Assembly (NCBI GenBank): GCA_004835665.1
Contig: RBKR01000013.1
Coordinates: forward strand, 1,240,001-1,304,000
Direction: 5' to 3'
Source: Phoma sp. XZ068
Taxonomy: Eukaryota; Ascomycota; Dothideomycetes; Pleosporales; Didymellaceae
Length of the DNA: 64,000 nt
The notes beneath the pieces were generated by a model that made no database searches, was not told where the DNA came from, and saw only the letters and a program-made list of their open reading frames with translations. Both the position numbers and the translations under genes were made by a program. Below are positions 43,897-54,989 of the stretch, piece by piece; positions within the stretch are counted from its first letter, which is position 1; each line of letters starts with the position of its first letter.

Positions 43897-45396
43897 TTAC
43901 AGGGACTCCTGCACCGGATTACTCAAAAGCGGATTTGGATGCGAACCGCCCTTCAGATGCAGCGTAGGCATACCATAGCCCTTAGCCTGTAGCTCACAGG
44001 ACTGTGGCTCTGCTCGCGTCGTGACCTTGACGCTGGCTAGGGCCTTTGTTCCCGTGCTGCCATCAACGTCAAGCACGTCAACAACCTGAAAACATATCGA
44101 ACTCGAATCCGTGACACTACCACAAGTGCACTCAATACCATAGAACCTGACCTCCACGCCTTGCACCTGCTCCTCACCACACGCACTTCTCGCTTGCGAA
44201 TCCGACGCTGACCTCAAGTTGAAGACCGAGCGTGACGCATACAATGCAGTCCCCGGACGAACTCCATCAGCATGGTAATCCCGACGCAACCCAAGCTGAA
44301 CCATCGACCGCGTATGTCGCAGCTTATGCAACGGACTCACCTTCCTCGGCAGCACAGAAAGTCTCTGACGAAGCGACCGTTGACGCTTCAGTTTCTCGAC
44401 TCTTCTCGCTCGCCAGGAAAGACCGCAAGTACGACAGATGACGCCGAATTGTATAGGCACGTCACTCCCTCCAGGCGTTGGAATGCATGCTACGCCGCCG
44501 ATATCATCTATTGGCGCGAACGTCCTTACGTTCCCTTGGAAGCTGCAGCGCCTGCATGAACGGTGCTTGCATAGGCAGTTGAGGATGCTGAGTAAATGCT
44601 CACCGGCGGCGAAGTGGTAGATGGCATGGCCTCGCTGGCATTCGCAACAGCGCCATTTCCCGACGGGTGGGATGTCTTCGTGGCTCGGATCTTCGTTCTG
44701 GAGATCAAGAATCACCCAAGTATCGTCGTCAGAAGCTGTAGGTGGTATATCGGGTGGGAGTGCGATAGCATCGCGCGTAGTTTGATCTTGTTGCGTCGAG
44801 TTTAGATTCATTTGGGTGAGCGTGTTATCATCGTCCGTTTTTGCTTCCTCGCACTGTTCGCCAGGACTGATTCCCGCCGCAATCGAGCGATGGCAGAAGT
44901 CGTAATCAAAGTCCACAAGATCGATCATACCGTACCGTCTGTTCCCTGTACTTGGACTGAGAGATCGGTACTGGTCTACAGACCTGCGAGTAGGAGACCT
45001 TGAGCGATCTCTACTTAGTGTACCATCTCTACTCGTTCCCCATGTGGACTGGCCGAGTGTGTGAGGCGGTGTTTGCGGGCGTTTGAGTAGTGAAATGCCC
45101 GTTGGCGAGGTCGATGGCGTTTGCAATGCCGGTGACCCGTTGGGAGTAGTGATTGAAATGCTTGGCTTGTCTCGAGACGTGCCGTTGGCGGATGTGGTAT
45201 AGAGGGAGGTAGATTCTGCTTCATGGTCGTCGTCCTGGTCTTGGTATGGTAGAAGGGCGGCCGCCTGGGAATCGCTGGATGGTTGATAACTCGCAGCAAC
45301 AACATCGGGAGGTAAGCTCAGAGCCGGGGCAGTAGCTCGACGCTCATCCTCAAAATCATCATCCCACTGCTGTTGCCGAGAACTGCTATCAGGCAT
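43897..45396 (-). CDS. Fungal double zinc-ribbon-like protein
   Basis: Single exon, 499 aa from the first true ATG at 45396 (MPDSSSRQQQ); the frame is open further upstream but only with a TTG. The N-terminal half is Ser/Thr/Asp-rich and disordered, with Arg-Ser-type stretches. The centre has paired cysteine knuckles: GKWRCCECQRGHAIYHF, then CLCKHRSCRRCSF, GVICRTCGLSWRARRV, and later GIECTCGSV. These match the fungal proteins annotated as containing a probable double zinc ribbon. Role unknown; likely a nuclear or cytosolic adaptor. Near its end the protein has the Val/Asp-rich VVDVLDVDGSTGTKAL. Confidence 0.65.
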   Translation of the reverse strand: MPDSSSRQQQWDDDFEDERRATAPALSLPPDVVAASYQPSSDSQAAALLPYQDQDDDHEAESTSLYTTSANGTSRDKPSISITTPNGSPALQTPSTSPTGISLLKRPQTPPHTLGQSTWGTSRDGTLSRDRSRSPTRRSVDQYRSLSPSTGNRRYGMIDLVDFDYDFCHRSIAAGISPGEQCEEAKTDDDNTLTQMNLNSTQQDQTTRDAIALPPDIPPTASDDDTWVILDLQNEDPSHEDIPPVGKWRCCECQRGHAIYHFAAGEHLLSILNCLCKHRSCRRCSFQGNVRTFAPIDDIGGVACIPTPGGSDVPIQFGVICRTCGLSWRARRVEKLKRQRSLRQRLSVLPRKVSPLHKLRHTRSMVQLGLRRDYHADGVRPGTALYASRSVFNLRSASDSQARSACGEEQVQGVEVRFYGIECTCGSVTDSSSICFQVVDVLDVDGSTGTKALASVKVTTRAEPQSCELQAKGYGMPTLHLKGGSHPNPLLSNPVQESL

Positions 45397-46426
45397 GGCG
45401 GCAGATAGGGATGCAGTTGTGTACTGCGTAGTCGAGTCTAAGAATCTCGGGTCAGCGTAGTCGACAGCTCCCAAATATTTTACAGTATCCCGCGTAGAAA
45501 TACTGCCTTGTCATGTACTACCAACAGCCAGTGAAAATCCGCGTACCGCGTTTACACCGCTGACCGTTTGTCAGTCAAGGTGAAAGCCGCAAAACGTCCA
45601 CTCGCAGACTCACACACTGCCATCTCCCACGAACAAAACAACACCAGTAGAAATCTTAGCATTTGTATCATGGCTACCCTTGCTCAAATACAACCGCCTC
45701 GTCGAACCCCCATCTACCCACCTCTCGGACAGTGATTGTGCTTATGCCCGTGCCTATGCGTGGCAGAAGCAATCACATATAACAACAGCCCTATACTTCC
45801 GACTACGCAGCCGGAGTACTTTCATCACCGTATCTATCAGTAAAACGGCGCGAGAGGGGATGTCGCATTTGCAGTTGTAGCAGGATTTTTCCTTGGAATG
45901 TGGAGATTTCTCGGACGCTGCGGGTTGGGGGGGGGGGGGGGACGATGTTGCATGGTTGCGCGGGAGCGTTGTTCGGGTGAGCTGGGAAGGGGAAGTGTGG
46001 TGAGAGATATGGTTGTGGGTGATATGTACTGTCCCTGGTTGGTAGTAAACTGGAGGTAGAAAATGTAGGGACAATAAGTTCAAGCAATACAAGATATTTG
46101 TTTGTAATTCACAAGGAGGGATATTGATAGGTAGCACCAGCAATGTATAAATCAGGGTGCCTCAACGTTGCTAGAAAGTCCAAGTAATGCAAGGTTGTGA
46201 AGTGAATATATCTGTGTAATTGCCTTCTATCATGGTGAACAATCTGAATACACTAGCGTACAACATTCCGCCAGCAAGGGATCTAGAGAAATGAAGAACC
46301 ATCAGACATCCTCCAAACGCCGGTGTAAAGACAAATAGGCCGTAGCGGTCGTAACATCGTCGTAAAGTCATGCTATGCATGATGTGGCCCAGCGCTGAAA
46401 GCAGAGCATATGAAGTGAACCAAAGA
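45397..46426. other. Intergenic region with a 15-nt G tract
   Basis: Upstream region of the zinc-ribbon gene and downstream flank of the Zn2Cys6 gene. Short minus-strand frames at 45754-46143 have low-complexity composition and I do not accept them. A run of 15 G lies at 45927-45941. Confidence 0.5.
45927..45941 (+). repeat. Poly-G homopolymer (15 nt)
   Basis: Read directly; a potential G-quadruplex or assembly-error site. Confidence 0.85.
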
Positions 46427-48721
46427 TCAAGACTCCAAAAGAAGCAGCCTAGCCACCAATCTGTCAAAGTAGAAGCCCATATCGTCATCCTCGAATATTT
46501 TAGCGCTTGCCTTTCGTTCAAGGTAGGCTCCTGAACTGGCCTTCCCAATAGCCTCGCGGACGCTTTTGATGAACTGGTCCGACGGGGAGCTTCGTCCTGA
46601 AGCTGTGTCCAGCTCTCCTTCCCAATCAGGCTGGAGCCTCGTGTGACATGCGGAGAAACATGATTTGTAGAATGCCAGAATGGTGGCTATAGCGCTTTCG
46701 TCGGTTTCGAAGCTGTCGACAGCTGTGGGCAGGCGGTCGGGACCGTACGCGTTGTGGTACGGGAGTTTAGCCGCGTGATAGTGAATCGACTCAACGGTCA
46801 TTAGGACGACCGTCAATGTCGCAAGCGCAAGTGGCCAGTGGTCGCCATTGCGGCTGGAGAGGATGCGCTCGAGCGTCGAGAGTACCTCCTTCATCAGCCT
46901 GCCCGCAATCACGGGCATCACAGCGCCAAACTGCGAGCGGATGAAGCATGGGGATGGGCGATAGTCTTCGGTAACGTCCATAGTGCTGCGAATGAGTTGC
47001 GCCAAGGTGATATCCTCCGACTGTTTCGGAAGAGTGATATCGCCACCTACATGCACAAGCACAAGCAGCTTGAGCGCTTGTAGCAGGAGACGGGATGGTT
47101 CCGAGTTCCTGGACAGTGATCGGAAGAATGTGTATACCTTGTGGAGTATTCGAAGTGGCGAGACATAGGGTGGGAAAGTCTTGAACTCTGACAGCACAAG
47201 ATGTTCCAGATGGGCGTCGAGAACCTGTTCCAATCCAGCTACAGTGGCCGCAGTAAGGACTGCAGGAAGGACTGCCTCAGTGTGAGTCGCAGTAGTCGAC
47301 GACTGAGGCGGCCATGAGTATACTTCGTGCTCATGGACTAGTCGCTGTCGGTTCTGAATAAAGATCGGGCTTACGTCCAGATATACAGGTAAGCCAAAGC
47401 CGAAGTACAGTGGAATCTTGTAGGTGATGCTCGTCGCAATGCTGAACTCATTCGGAGCAATGAATGACTGGATTGGGCGCTCGGTTGGGTGCCATCCGTG
47501 CCTGTCAGACAAGAACGCCCGAGCAAGATTTGCCAGTGACTGGTTCCGGCAGGGATTGTTCACCAGGTCTCCTTTGTAGTGCTTGAGGCATGATTTGCAA
47601 GGTGTCCCAGGATCGCACTTCTCCTTGCGTTTCTTGCAGTTCGAGCACGAGCCGATGATCCGCATCAGGGCTGCCTCACTTCGTTGCTTGGAATCAAGTC
47701 CCTTCTTACGTCCTTTGGCAATTCGTCCTTGTATGCTCTCGGAAGAGGCGGCGGCTGACATGCGACCTGACTGGCTGTCCATCTGCATCGGAACCCAACC
47801 CAGGGAGTGTGCAGATGTTGGTGACGGCGAGGTCCGGCCTTTGCGTTGTTCAGCACGAGAGCTGCTCCTCGATAGGGTACCGCTACGTGGTCGACGTTGC
47901 GAGATGGGAGAGGTTGACAGCATCGGCGGTACATTCGAAACCCATCGGGATCGAGACGCCCCTGCGCTGCGGCTGGATGGTTTACCATTGGGTTGTGGGA
48001 TGGTGATGGCCCTTGTTCGATTGTCGAAGGAGTTCCGCGACTGATCGAAAGAATCAAAGGAGCCGTTCAAACTCTGGGCTTGTGTTCGTATGATCGGGAT
48101 GGGCGCTGACGATGTCGAGACACCAGTTTCATCGCCCTCTGCAATTGCTTCGTTGAACCAAGATGAATCGGCCCAAGTGCCTGTGTTGCTTGTGAGGATC
48201 TGGGAGGCGACCATGTCTCGGCCGCTGAATGCCTGGTATGAGCCTGCTAGGTGAGGGTTGAACACCTGCCCTGCCGTTGTTGCTAAGGAGCTAGTTGAAT
48301 CGACAATCCGCTCGCGAGTCGTGTCTATTAAAGGTGAATCTGTAGCCTCTCGCAGCGGCGAGAGAAAGTTGTCACAGGCTCCAAATGACCCAAAATAACG
48401 AAGCTCATCCCGACCCACCAATGGAGACGTAGCAGTCGACGAGAATGTTGGCGAAGTGCCGTAGAATTGGCCGTACGATGATGACTCTCCAACGATCGAC
48501 GGCGGTGCGGAGACATTATTATCGAAGGATGAGGGTCCGTCGTAGTTCGAGGGAGGTGCTGATGTGACATATGGCGACTCGATACCGGATGGTGCGGTTC
48601 CGATGTAGCCATGCTGCCTGCTGCCTTGGTTGGCGGTTAGGTTGTTGTAGCCGTCATCCTCCCAGAGGACGAAGTCCTGCCATTCCTCGATAGGAGTGCC
48701 GGTGTAACTCTGGAAAGACAT
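46427..48721 (-). CDS. Zn2Cys6 fungal transcription factor
   Basis: DNA-binding regulator of unknown target. Single exon of 764 aa from the ATG at 48721 (MSFQSYTG); the frame continues 10 codons upstream only to a TTG. Residues 1-340 are Ser/Thr-rich, with nuclear-type basic stretches (KGRKKGLDSKQR). The binuclear cluster lies near residues 365-395: CSNCKKRKEKC, then DPGTPCKSCLKH and NNPC, i.e. spacing C-x2-C-x6-C-x5-C-x2-C-x12-C, with an unusually long last loop. The middle region matches the fungal-specific helical part, and the C-terminus ends with FDRLVARLLLLES, a common terminal pattern in this class. No co-regulated cluster beside it. Confidence 0.85.
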   Translation of the reverse strand: MSFQSYTGTPIEEWQDFVLWEDDGYNNLTANQGSRQHGYIGTAPSGIESPYVTSAPPSNYDGPSSFDNNVSAPPSIVGESSSYGQFYGTSPTFSSTATSPLVGRDELRYFGSFGACDNFLSPLREATDSPLIDTTRERIVDSTSSLATTAGQVFNPHLAGSYQAFSGRDMVASQILTSNTGTWADSSWFNEAIAEGDETGVSTSSAPIPIIRTQAQSLNGSFDSFDQSRNSFDNRTRAITIPQPNGKPSSRSAGASRSRWVSNVPPMLSTSPISQRRPRSGTLSRSSSRAEQRKGRTSPSPTSAHSLGWVPMQMDSQSGRMSAAASSESIQGRIAKGRKKGLDSKQRSEAALMRIIGSCSNCKKRKEKCDPGTPCKSCLKHYKGDLVNNPCRNQSLANLARAFLSDRHGWHPTERPIQSFIAPNEFSIATSITYKIPLYFGFGLPVYLDVSPIFIQNRQRLVHEHEVYSWPPQSSTTATHTEAVLPAVLTAATVAGLEQVLDAHLEHLVLSEFKTFPPYVSPLRILHKVYTFFRSLSRNSEPSRLLLQALKLLVLVHVGGDITLPKQSEDITLAQLIRSTMDVTEDYRPSPCFIRSQFGAVMPVIAGRLMKEVLSTLERILSSRNGDHWPLALATLTVVLMTVESIHYHAAKLPYHNAYGPDRLPTAVDSFETDESAIATILAFYKSCFSACHTRLQPDWEGELDTASGRSSPSDQFIKSVREAIGKASSGAYLERKASAKIFEDDDMGFYFDRLVARLLLLES

Positions 48722-49181
48722 ATTTGCTATGCGTACAACCTGTGTCGTCAAGGCGAGTGGTGAACAAAAACTCGGGTGAGTAACGTGGCAGGCTTACCCT
48801 CGCGAAGAGGGATCATTCAAGGGACAGCAATTGTCTGGAAGAAAAGTCCGGGTGCCAAAGAGGAGTTGAGATGTTGTCAGGCAGCGATGGCGAAGTGTGT
48901 GCAACAGGCTGTGTGTTATAACTTTCCCCCGTGTTAGCCGTCTGCAAGCTGCAAGCACCGCGGCTGACAAGGACCTGTCTGCCTCACAAGTAGGGCCGCA
49001 GGACTGCGAACGAGTAGGCTCGCGCGGCGTTATCACGTTGGTGGCCGTTATTCGTCAATTAGTGTATTCCCCGTGTCAGAAATGTTCGGCTGGGAAACTT
49101 TTGTGTCGAAACCATGATGAGCAAGGGCGTTAAGGTGGTCACGCAGAGACGTGCTGCGGCCGGTCAGCCAAAACGGACAGA
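48722..49181. other. Upstream region of the Zn2Cys6 gene
   Basis: About 460 bp of promoter-side sequence, no motif identified. Confidence 0.4.
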
Positions 49182-49523
49182 CTAGCGTTCACCTGGCTGC
49201 GGGTACAGTTCCCCGCCGATGTCAGTAGCGGATCCAGGGTGGAGGCTTGCAGATGATGTGCAACAGCAGCCGAGGAGTGGATTCGACGTGGTTGCGGGAT
49301 TATAGTGTGAGTGGTTATGGAAGGCTTCTGGAAGAACTGCGCCTTCGGGATGAATGTTGTGGCACTGCTCGTCGCACCCACATGTGACACCCCTGCAGAT
49401 ATTTTGGACGAACGCATGTTGTCGACTTTTGGTCGATCTGTGGTGATGGAGGTAATCTGCGGTGTCGTCCACTGTCGATGAAGGCACGGCAAACGTCATC
49501 GTGGAAAGAAGGGCAACCACCAT
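49182..49523 (-). CDS. Candidate small secreted cysteine-rich protein
   Basis: Uncertain. A 113-aa frame starting MVVALLSTMTFAVPS, a short hydrophobic N-terminus that could be a signal peptide, followed by about 90 residues with seven cysteines (CRGVTCGCDEQC and GCCCTS). No intron or homologue recognised. Composition outside the cysteines is His/Asn/Thr-rich. It could equally be a random frame, as overlapping ORFs of similar length exist in other frames. Confidence 0.3.
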   Translation of the reverse strand: MVVALLSTMTFAVPSSTVDDTADYLHHHRSTKSRQHAFVQNICRGVTCGCDEQCHNIHPEGAVLPEAFHNHSHYNPATTSNPLLGCCCTSSASLHPGSATDIGGELYPQPGER

Positions 49524-50400
49524 TGCTGCCTCCAGGTCCCCTCCAGGACATCTCCTAAGCCTTTGATTTCCGAAAGCCGTGTAGACGCGGTGACTCTAAC
49601 ACCAAAGCCGACGTTCACACCCACCACAGGCTGCTCGTCCTCCAGATCGCACGTGTGATTGTGCTACCTCACCTCAATGGATGGAAGCACGTAGCCTCGG
49701 GCACTTACACGTCCTGCTCACGCAATCGTGCCTACGGCTGCTCAGCTCAAGACACTTTGCGCCGATTATTGCCCTTGCCCTTCCCCACATTCAAGCTGCC
49801 AACCAGACATGCATTCGCCGCTTGCACGTGCGAATAGATGAGTGGTCAACACGTCGTTGCTGCAAGCACTTATTACCGGAATACCGGCGCCCTCTCACAG
49901 GGCTGAGCATTCCCACTAACCCGTCTTGACAACCTTCGCGAAGCAGCCTTGTGAAGTGCCTCGCAGCGGAACAAAGATGCCGCAACCGAAACTACCTCAT
50001 CGACCCGCCGTCAAGTCGTCGCTAAGCCCTGCATCGTGCAGCGTCCTGCGTCTCTGCAGCTAGCGAGCCTCATTCTGAGGGTGCAATGCCGTGTACATAT
50101 GCGGCTCTGCGTACAACAACGACATGGATACGTATTATTGCGCGAATTTCCGTCTTTACGGGCACAGACACCGTCTGACAGCCTCACAATGGAACGAGGG
50201 AGTTGGAGCATGCTGAGAAGAGTGTTCCTCCATTCAATTAGCGCAGACACCATGGCTGTTTCTCATTAACGCACGGATGGATCAAGAGGTCGTTTTACCA
50301 GCACTGGCAACCTCCCCGCACTCCACAAGCCAAACTCAACCGCCCTCACCTCCAACTCCCAAGACCATCCCGCCATCTACCCCAAAACCATCGATCCCTC
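49524..50400. other. Intergenic, no gene seen
   Basis: About 880 bp with only short overlapping ORFs. Confidence 0.5.
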
Positions 50401-51456
50401 TCATTCAAGCACAATACACCCCCCATTCTCCACGTCTTCCACCTTGATCTCCTCCCCGCCCTTCCCCTCCCTCTCCTTCTCCTGCCCCAACGCCCACTCC
50501 ACCGTTCGGAAGATATCAGTAACAACCCACCACACCAACCCCCCATACCCCAAACGATCATCATGCGTACGAACCCAGTACCGCGCCTTACTCTGCCGAT
50601 ACAACTGCATCCCCGACGCAGCCCCAAACGTCGTCTGCCACCGCAACGCCCAGCTCTCCTTGAGCCCATGCAGGATTGCCAGCGTCGAGAAAGCCGGGCT
50701 GGAGGCATGCAGGAAGGATTGCAGCGCGGGCGTACTGACGTGTATTCCATGCGGCGAATAGAGTACTGCTTCATGCGTGGTAGGCGTCGGACTCCAAATC
50801 CAAGCCGTGAGGAAATTGAGATCGTGATGCCCTTTTATACGGAAGACGGTGAGATAATCCGGCAATCCAGATCCAGGATGTAAAGCCCTCCAGTCTACAT
50901 CTCCCCCCTGCGCTGAATCCGACTCCGGCGTGAAATCACGATACACCACCACCCTCTCAAAATGCGCCAACCCCCTCACCACACCCACCGCATCCTTCGT
51001 CGTATAAACCGGTATCTTCGACGAGAAAGTCAACAGCGTAGGCCCATGCAAATGATCCCCATAATGCAAATTCAGTACTATCGCATCGACACCCTGCCTC
51101 CCCTTCTCCCTCCCTTCCACCCCCCAAGGACCCCCGTCAAGTATCCCCGCCTCCAACGCCGCAGCCTCAATCTCCCTTACAATCCCCTCCACACCCTCGC
51201 CATTAGTAACCGCAGGTGTAGATGAGAGAGTAAGATGAACGATCCACGGTGAATACTCGACCTGTGGACCGTTGAGCCACGGGTCGTGCACAATGTGGAA
51301 ATATGCTTTCCCTGTTCTTTTGCGTTCTGCGGGCGGGCGCGGGAAGGAGAGGAGCCACGCGTTGTCGCCGTTGAGGGATGTGAAGATTGGTCTTGGGGAT
51401 GAAGAGGACGAGGAGAGGTGGGATTTATATGTTGCTTGGCGGGAGAGGGTGGACAT
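50401..51456 (-). CDS. Metallo-beta-lactamase-fold-like protein of fungi
   Basis: Single exon, 351 aa from the first true ATG at 51456 (MSTLSRQATY). Pattern of a fungal family related to the metallo-beta-lactamase/RNase Z superfamily: TSLNGDNAWLLSFPRP, AYFHIVHDPWLNGPQVEYS, DAIVLNLHYGDHLHGPTL (the HxxDHLHxPTL segment in place of HxHxDH), then IPVYTTKDAV and RVVVYRDF. The second half reads GHHDLNFLTAWIW and EAVLYSPHGIHV. The altered metal motif leaves the catalytic activity open; function is unknown. It ends in an acidic/basic tail. No neighbour suggests a pathway. Confidence 0.75.
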   Translation of the reverse strand: MSTLSRQATYKSHLSSSSSSPRPIFTSLNGDNAWLLSFPRPPAERKRTGKAYFHIVHDPWLNGPQVEYSPWIVHLTLSSTPAVTNGEGVEGIVREIEAAALEAGILDGGPWGVEGREKGRQGVDAIVLNLHYGDHLHGPTLLTFSSKIPVYTTKDAVGVVRGLAHFERVVVYRDFTPESDSAQGGDVDWRALHPGSGLPDYLTVFRIKGHHDLNFLTAWIWSPTPTTHEAVLYSPHGIHVSTPALQSFLHASSPAFSTLAILHGLKESWALRWQTTFGAASGMQLYRQSKARYWVRTHDDRLGYGGLVWWVVTDIFRTVEWALGQEKEREGKGGEEIKVEDVENGGCIVLE

Positions 51457-52187
51457 TGTGATGGGTGGGTAGATACTGTGCTGTAGTGTAGTGTATGTAC
51501 TGTGTTTGAAGATCAAGAGGAAGATTTGTTCGTCTTCCTACACAGCTGCGTGACTGACAAGCACCGGCGGTGAGCACTAGTACAGCACTGAGGCCTGGCG
51601 ACGTAACCTTGTAAGACGTGAGCGCGCCAGGGTCCGGACTACGACTGAAGGGGAAGTTGAAGCACCTCAAGTGCGAACCAGAAGCACCACTGTGACGAAT
51701 CAGAAGTAATTTAAACATATAAATCATCTCATTGCTATGCTATCATATCATGCGGACGCGGGCACAGCCCAGAGCATTAGGGCATGCATGAAGACTGGCC
51801 ATAAGAAACCATCTTCCAAACAGACGACTCGGGTTGAGTATGAGTGAGTATGAGAGTATGAAGCGGCCGTGACAAATGCAAACGTAGATATGCGGCGTAG
51901 ATATGCGGATGTAGATGACCTTGCAAGGAGAGGAGAGGAAGATCCAACGCCTGAGATGTACATGCACCAAGCCACCCAACCAGTGTTGACGAGCGTCGGG
52001 TATCTACCAGAAAGGAAAGAGCAAAAACAGAGGGAGAGAGGGGGAACTTGGAAAGACAGATGGTCGATCAGACATCAACAGCCTCCACCATAACGTATTC
52101 GTCGGTGTCGTGCGACTCCTGGCTCGGCGACGGCTCAGAGCAGCTAAAGTCCTGCAGTTGCTGGACGAGGCCGAGATCCAGCGCTAG
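51457..52187. other. Intergenic, no gene
   Basis: About 730 bp. Contains near-repeats GTAGATATGCGG (two adjacent copies, ~51885-51911). Confidence 0.5.
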
Positions 52188-53922
52188 TCAGGACGACTCG
52201 GGGGCGAAGAAGAGGACGATTTCGCCGCGGTCGTTGCGCTTGAGGCGGATGTCTTTCCACAGCTCCTTCTCCTCGTCGACCTTGTGCAGGTCGTCTTCGC
52301 GGCGCTCGTGGCGCTCGCGGTGGTACCGCTTCAGTGCTTTATTGACGCTTACGCCGCGCTCGGAGTCGGGTCCTTTGCTGATGAAGGACATGAAGAGCTC
52401 TGCGCGCGTGCTGATAGGCAATGCGAGCTCGCCGGCCTGAGGGCGGACGACGAGCTGGCCGTTGCCGTCGGGCGATGGCGAGGCTGACGTCGAGCGGCTG
52501 TACTCGATGGCCTTGGGCTTGCGGTCCTGCGGCGCGGGCGACACCGATGAAGAGTACTGGCGGCGACGCCTGATCTGAGGCGAGCCGTCCTTCCTCTTCT
52601 TCGGCCTGATCTTGACGAGTGCTGTGCTGGCCTTGCGCTCCTTGCGCTCCTTCTCGCGGCCCCTCTCTTCCTTCTTTTCTTTCTTGTCGCCCTTTTTCCT
52701 CTCTTCCTTGATCTCCGCCTTCTTCTCCTTCTGCTGCTGGATCTCCCAGTCGCGCTGCGCGCGCATCAGCGCTTTCGACGTGCCCTGCTTGGCGCGCTTC
52801 ATGGGGCTCAGCGGCGAGTTGGCAAAGTCGCCAGAGTCGTCAGGCGAGGGAGGGAATTCCGGTCGCGCAAGCAGTCTGTTGAGGCCGCCAGTGAGGCCAG
52901 AGTGAAGCACGGGGGGCGCATCCTCCATCATGGTGTCCTTCTGGTCCTGCGCGCGCACGGCGGAAAGGTCGAGCTCGGCAGGCGAGCGCTTGCGCTTGCG
53001 CTCACTCTTCTTGGAGGTCGTCTCAACGTCCTTGTCCTTCTTGGACTTCTTCGACTTGGGGGCGGGTGTCGTGTACGAGTCGAATCGCTCGTTGGAGGGA
53101 CGCACGGGCTCGTCGCCGTACGCAACGCCGGTCTGGATGAAGGTTGCATCGTCGGGCAGCTGGAAGGACATGACGTCGGTGATGGCAGGCATGGGCGTCT
53201 CGGTGTATGCGGGCGGGGCGCTGTCCTCGATCATGCGCGACTCGGTGCGGCGCGCTCCTGGTGTCTCGGCGTTGTCGAGGAAGTCGAAGACGTTCACGGG
53301 CGGCAGCGCAGCCTGCTCATGGTATCCGAGCGAGTGGGCGGCCGGCGGCGGGGTGGGCGCGCGAGGCGGCGCATCGACAAGGGCAACGGCGTTGTCTGCG
53401 TCGGGCGCGTCCTGGGCGTAGGCATTGTGTGGGGTCAGGGCCTGCGAGTTGTTCTTCTGCTGTTGGCCCTTGGGCTTCTTCTCCTTGTACAGCTTGCCCT
53501 GGTATTTTTGGTCTTCGGTGATGCAGGCCTGCAGGGCATCGGTTAGTTCTCGTCGAGGTAGGACAAACGCACGCCGAACGCAAATTTGCCGGAGCGCACT
53601 TTATGCGCACACGGCGCAGGCAATTTCGCGCATCGACGAGCGAGAGTAGAGCGGGAGACAGGCAGGCGTACCGTGTGAGTTCTGTAGCTGGTGCCCGGGA
53701 AGTGGACCATGCAGTCGAGGCAGGTGTACGAGGCGCCATAGCACTGGTTCCTGTGTGGGTCCAGCTTCTTCTTGGTGAGCACATCACCGCAGTTCTGGCG
53801 GGTCGCCGTCAGCTATCATGCGTCTCCAAGGGGCAGAGGGGCCCGTCGCGGAATGCGCGCTGGAGGGAGGGGCAGGTCGAGGGCTGTTGGTAAACACTCA
53901 CTTCGCAGGAGAAGGAAACCAT
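52188..53922 (-). CDS. LYAR-type nucleolar zinc-finger protein
   Basis: Homologue of cell-growth-regulating nucleolar protein LYAR (UPF0743 in yeasts), implicated in ribosome biogenesis. Three exons: 53922-53902 (MVSFSCE), 53794-53672, and 53528-52188; 494 aa. The N-terminus assembled across the introns gives the LYAR C2HC finger: MVSFSCENCGDVL, KKKLDPHRNQC, YTCLDCMVHFPGTSYRTHT, then ACITEDQKYQGKLYK. Residues 120-350 are Lys/Glu/Arg-rich with nucleolar-type basic clusters (SKKSKKDKD, ERKRKRSP, KEERKKGDKKEKKEERG). The C-terminus ends in a conserved LWKDIRLKRNDRGEIVLFF. Introns 53795-53901 (GTGAGT) and 53529-53671 (GTACGC). Confidence 0.88.
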
Positions 53923-54989
53923 GGCGAGACGGATCAGACGGTAGCCGGGCGACGGTGATAGTAGCGGTGAGCTGCTGGCAGGCGGGAATAGAGGCGCAGA
54001 GGTCGGTGAGCGTGGGCGCCAGCATATACAGCCCTCCTGTAGCCAGAGGGTTTCAGGCGGAGGGCGTCGCAGTATCAACACAAGAAAATCATGCGCTAGC
54101 ACTAGCACCCAGCATCCCCCAGCGAACCCCGGTCGCCTGCAGCGTCCCCGAAAATATCACGCGCCGGCCCCGTCAGACGCTGCGACTGGGCTGCAGACGC
54201 ACGCCACGCCGGGCACGTCAGGGGACGTCACAGAACGGGTGGAGGGAGGGCGGCCTGGCGATCTGCGAGCGTGTTTCGCAGCCAGCCCGCGACAAGTCGT
54301 CTCGTACTGCGCAGTCCAAACCCACTGCAAACCACACACTGCAGACACGCACTGCAGAGCACACTGTTCATCACCCGTGGGGTTTCAAGCCATGTGCTCA
54401 AATCAGGACAAGCATCCATCGATGATTTTGATTGCGTTTATCGAATACACGTTCGTTTCGCGCTTGCACGCGTGGCTGCCCTCCAGGGCTATTCCTGGGC
54501 CATGCCTGGCCTGTTTGCGCGCGCCTGAGCTCCCATTTGCTAATTCACCACTCCTACAATCTGAGGCCCAGTACCTGGTCCGCACCTCCTGGCCAGATAG
54601 CTCCCTCGGGCTTATTCGAGGCCACCTCGAACACACCTCTGCAAGCCCGGCTGACCTGAACGAATTGCGATCAGCCGGAAGCCCGGACGGGTAATGCCTC
54701 GTTGTCCGGGGTGCTTGACTTGGGCTTGCCTGTTGCATCACCTGCTTCGTGTACAGTGAGACATGTACCGGACTGCTCACTCATCTAACAGCTCTATGCC
54801 GAGATCGACGCCGAGCTGCGAGACGCTTTCTCTGCATGAGGCCCTAAACGCATGGCTCTTCGCCGCGGAGTCTACATGTGAAGCCATTATCCCCACAAGC
54901 TACATGTCGCCGTCATCGCCAGCGCGGGGCAGCGTTCAATCTATCAAGACTGCAGGTCATGTTGCTTTTTCCATAGCGCGATATGTAGG
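53923..54989. other. Intergenic, no gene
   Basis: About 1 kb upstream of LYAR and downstream of ERV2. Short ORFs only, with repeated ACTGCAGA-type words near 54325-54360. Confidence 0.5.

Noticed and set aside
46171..46548. 125-aa hydrophobic ORF overlapping the Zn2Cys6 gene end
   Set aside because: Overlaps the conserved C-terminus of the factor in another frame; starts inside it.
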